This document shows, one piece after another, positions 6,242 to 6,528 of a stretch of 6,528 nt of DNA. The stretch lies in NCBI GenBank assembly GCA_017518785.1, contig JAFWUA010000132.1, positions 1-6,528 of the forward strand, written 5' to 3'. This DNA is from Neisseriaceae bacterium (GTDB lineage Bacteria > Pseudomonadota > Gammaproteobacteria > Burkholderiales > Neisseriaceae). The stretch's first letter is position 1; each line of letters begins with the position of its first letter. A program made the position numbers and the translations under genes. Below the pieces are notes generated by a model. The model was not told the origin of the DNA, made no database searches, and worked only from the letters and a program-made list of their open reading frames with translations.

Positions 6242-6374
6242 TGGAAACTTTGCAAAACACACTTTTTCTCATTCTTCATTCTGAACCTCGTTACGAATTT
6301 TTTTATTTAACAGACAATTAGATTCTTCACTTTCCTGCGGAAAGTTCAGAATGACGAGTTTTGCAAAGGTTTCA
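6242..6374 (+). mobile_element. Miniature inverted-repeat element (copy B), in tandem with copy A
   Basis: This 133-bp relative of copy A begins 3 nt after it. The outer ends are TGGAAACTTTGCAAAAC (6242-6258) and the complement of TGAAACCTTTGCAAAAC (6358-6374). An inner inverted repeat pairs CATTCTGAAC (6277-6286) with GTTCAGAATG (6344-6353). Near the right end ACTTTCC (6329-6335), a 3-nt loop and GGAAAGT (6339-6345) form a perfect 7-bp hairpin. No coding sequence is seen. Confidence 0.65.
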
Positions 6375-6390
6375 GTATGTCGTAAAGTTA

Positions 6391-6528
6391 TTTCCGGCAG
6401 ACTATTTCCGGCAGACTATTTCCGGCAGACTATTTCCGGCAGACTATTTCCGGCAGACTATTTCCGGCAGACTATTTCCGGCAGACTTTTTTCCGGCAGA
6501 CTTTTTTCCGGCAGACTTTTTTCCGGCA
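6391..6528 (+). repeat. Tandem array of the DUS-like 13-mer, running off the window
   Basis: Nine complete copies of TTTCCGGCAGACT start at 6391, 6405, 6419, 6433, 6447, 6461, 6475, 6490 and 6505; a tenth, starting at 6520, is cut after 9 bases. The first six steps are 14 bp (linker A) and the last three are 15 bp (linker TT). Every copy of the 13-mer is identical and in the same orientation. It is not a CRISPR: the units are far too short and there are no unique spacers. The same word is dispersed singly in the genes to the left. The true length of the array is unknown. Confidence 0.9.

Noticed and set aside
6391..6528. CRISPR array
   Set aside because: The repeat unit is only 13 bp with 1-2 nt linkers and no unique spacers, and the same word is scattered through genes; no cas gene is seen.
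6391..6528. Coding repeat protein (the + strand array has no stop; period-14 reading gives FPADYFRQTISGRL)
   Set aside because: No start codon with a ribosome-binding site leads into it; the nearest ATG (6377) is stopped at once by TAA. The repeat is better explained as a DNA-level element, although the region beyond the window is unseen.

Overview
The window looks like chromosomal DNA of an AT-rich betaproteobacterium, most likely a member of the Neisseriaceae. UvrB, the RsmB-like methyltransferase, the CGFS glutaredoxin and the 188-residue dCTP deaminase all read like Neisseria-type proteins. The intergenic DNA also has a Neisseriaceae character: short inverted-repeat elements with ends of the type TGAAACCTTTGCAAAAC, and a short word scattered through genes and gaps in the way a DNA uptake sequence (DUS) is. 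The placement rests on recalled family sequences, not on a search; species and genus are not determined.

Layout, all genes on the + strand: the C-terminal 187 residues of a ribokinase (rbsK, cut by the window start); a 254-bp gap; uvrB, complete at 670 aa; a 60-bp gap; then a tight cluster of ygfZ (301 aa), an RsmB/NOP-family RNA m5C methyltransferase (416 aa, ATGA overlap with ygfZ) and grxD (102 aa, 1 nt after the methyltransferase stop). After a 174-bp gap holding a degraded miniature inverted-repeat element and a plausible promoter comes dcd (188 aa). The final ~430 bp contain no recognised gene: two tandem copies of the same miniature element, then a tandem array that runs off the window end.

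Functionally these are housekeeping genes: excision repair (UvrB), Fe-S cluster maintenance (YgfZ and GrxD, which sit in one probable operon), RNA methylation, and pyrimidine dNTP supply (Dcd). All look intact apart from the truncated rbsK.

The most interesting signal is the 13-mer TTTCCGGCAGACT (reverse complement AGTCTGCCGGAAA). Exact or near-exact copies lie inside uvrB, the methyltransferase gene and grxD and in two intergenic gaps, and nine complete copies plus a partial one form a 14-15 bp-period array at the right edge. Its 12-base form AGTCTGCCGGAA matches the Simonsiella-type uptake sequence AGGCTGCCTGAA, as I recall it, at 10 of 12 positions. It alters the CTG core shared by the dialects I know. 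My best reading is an undescribed or divergent DUS dialect with an unusual tandem expansion of the word.
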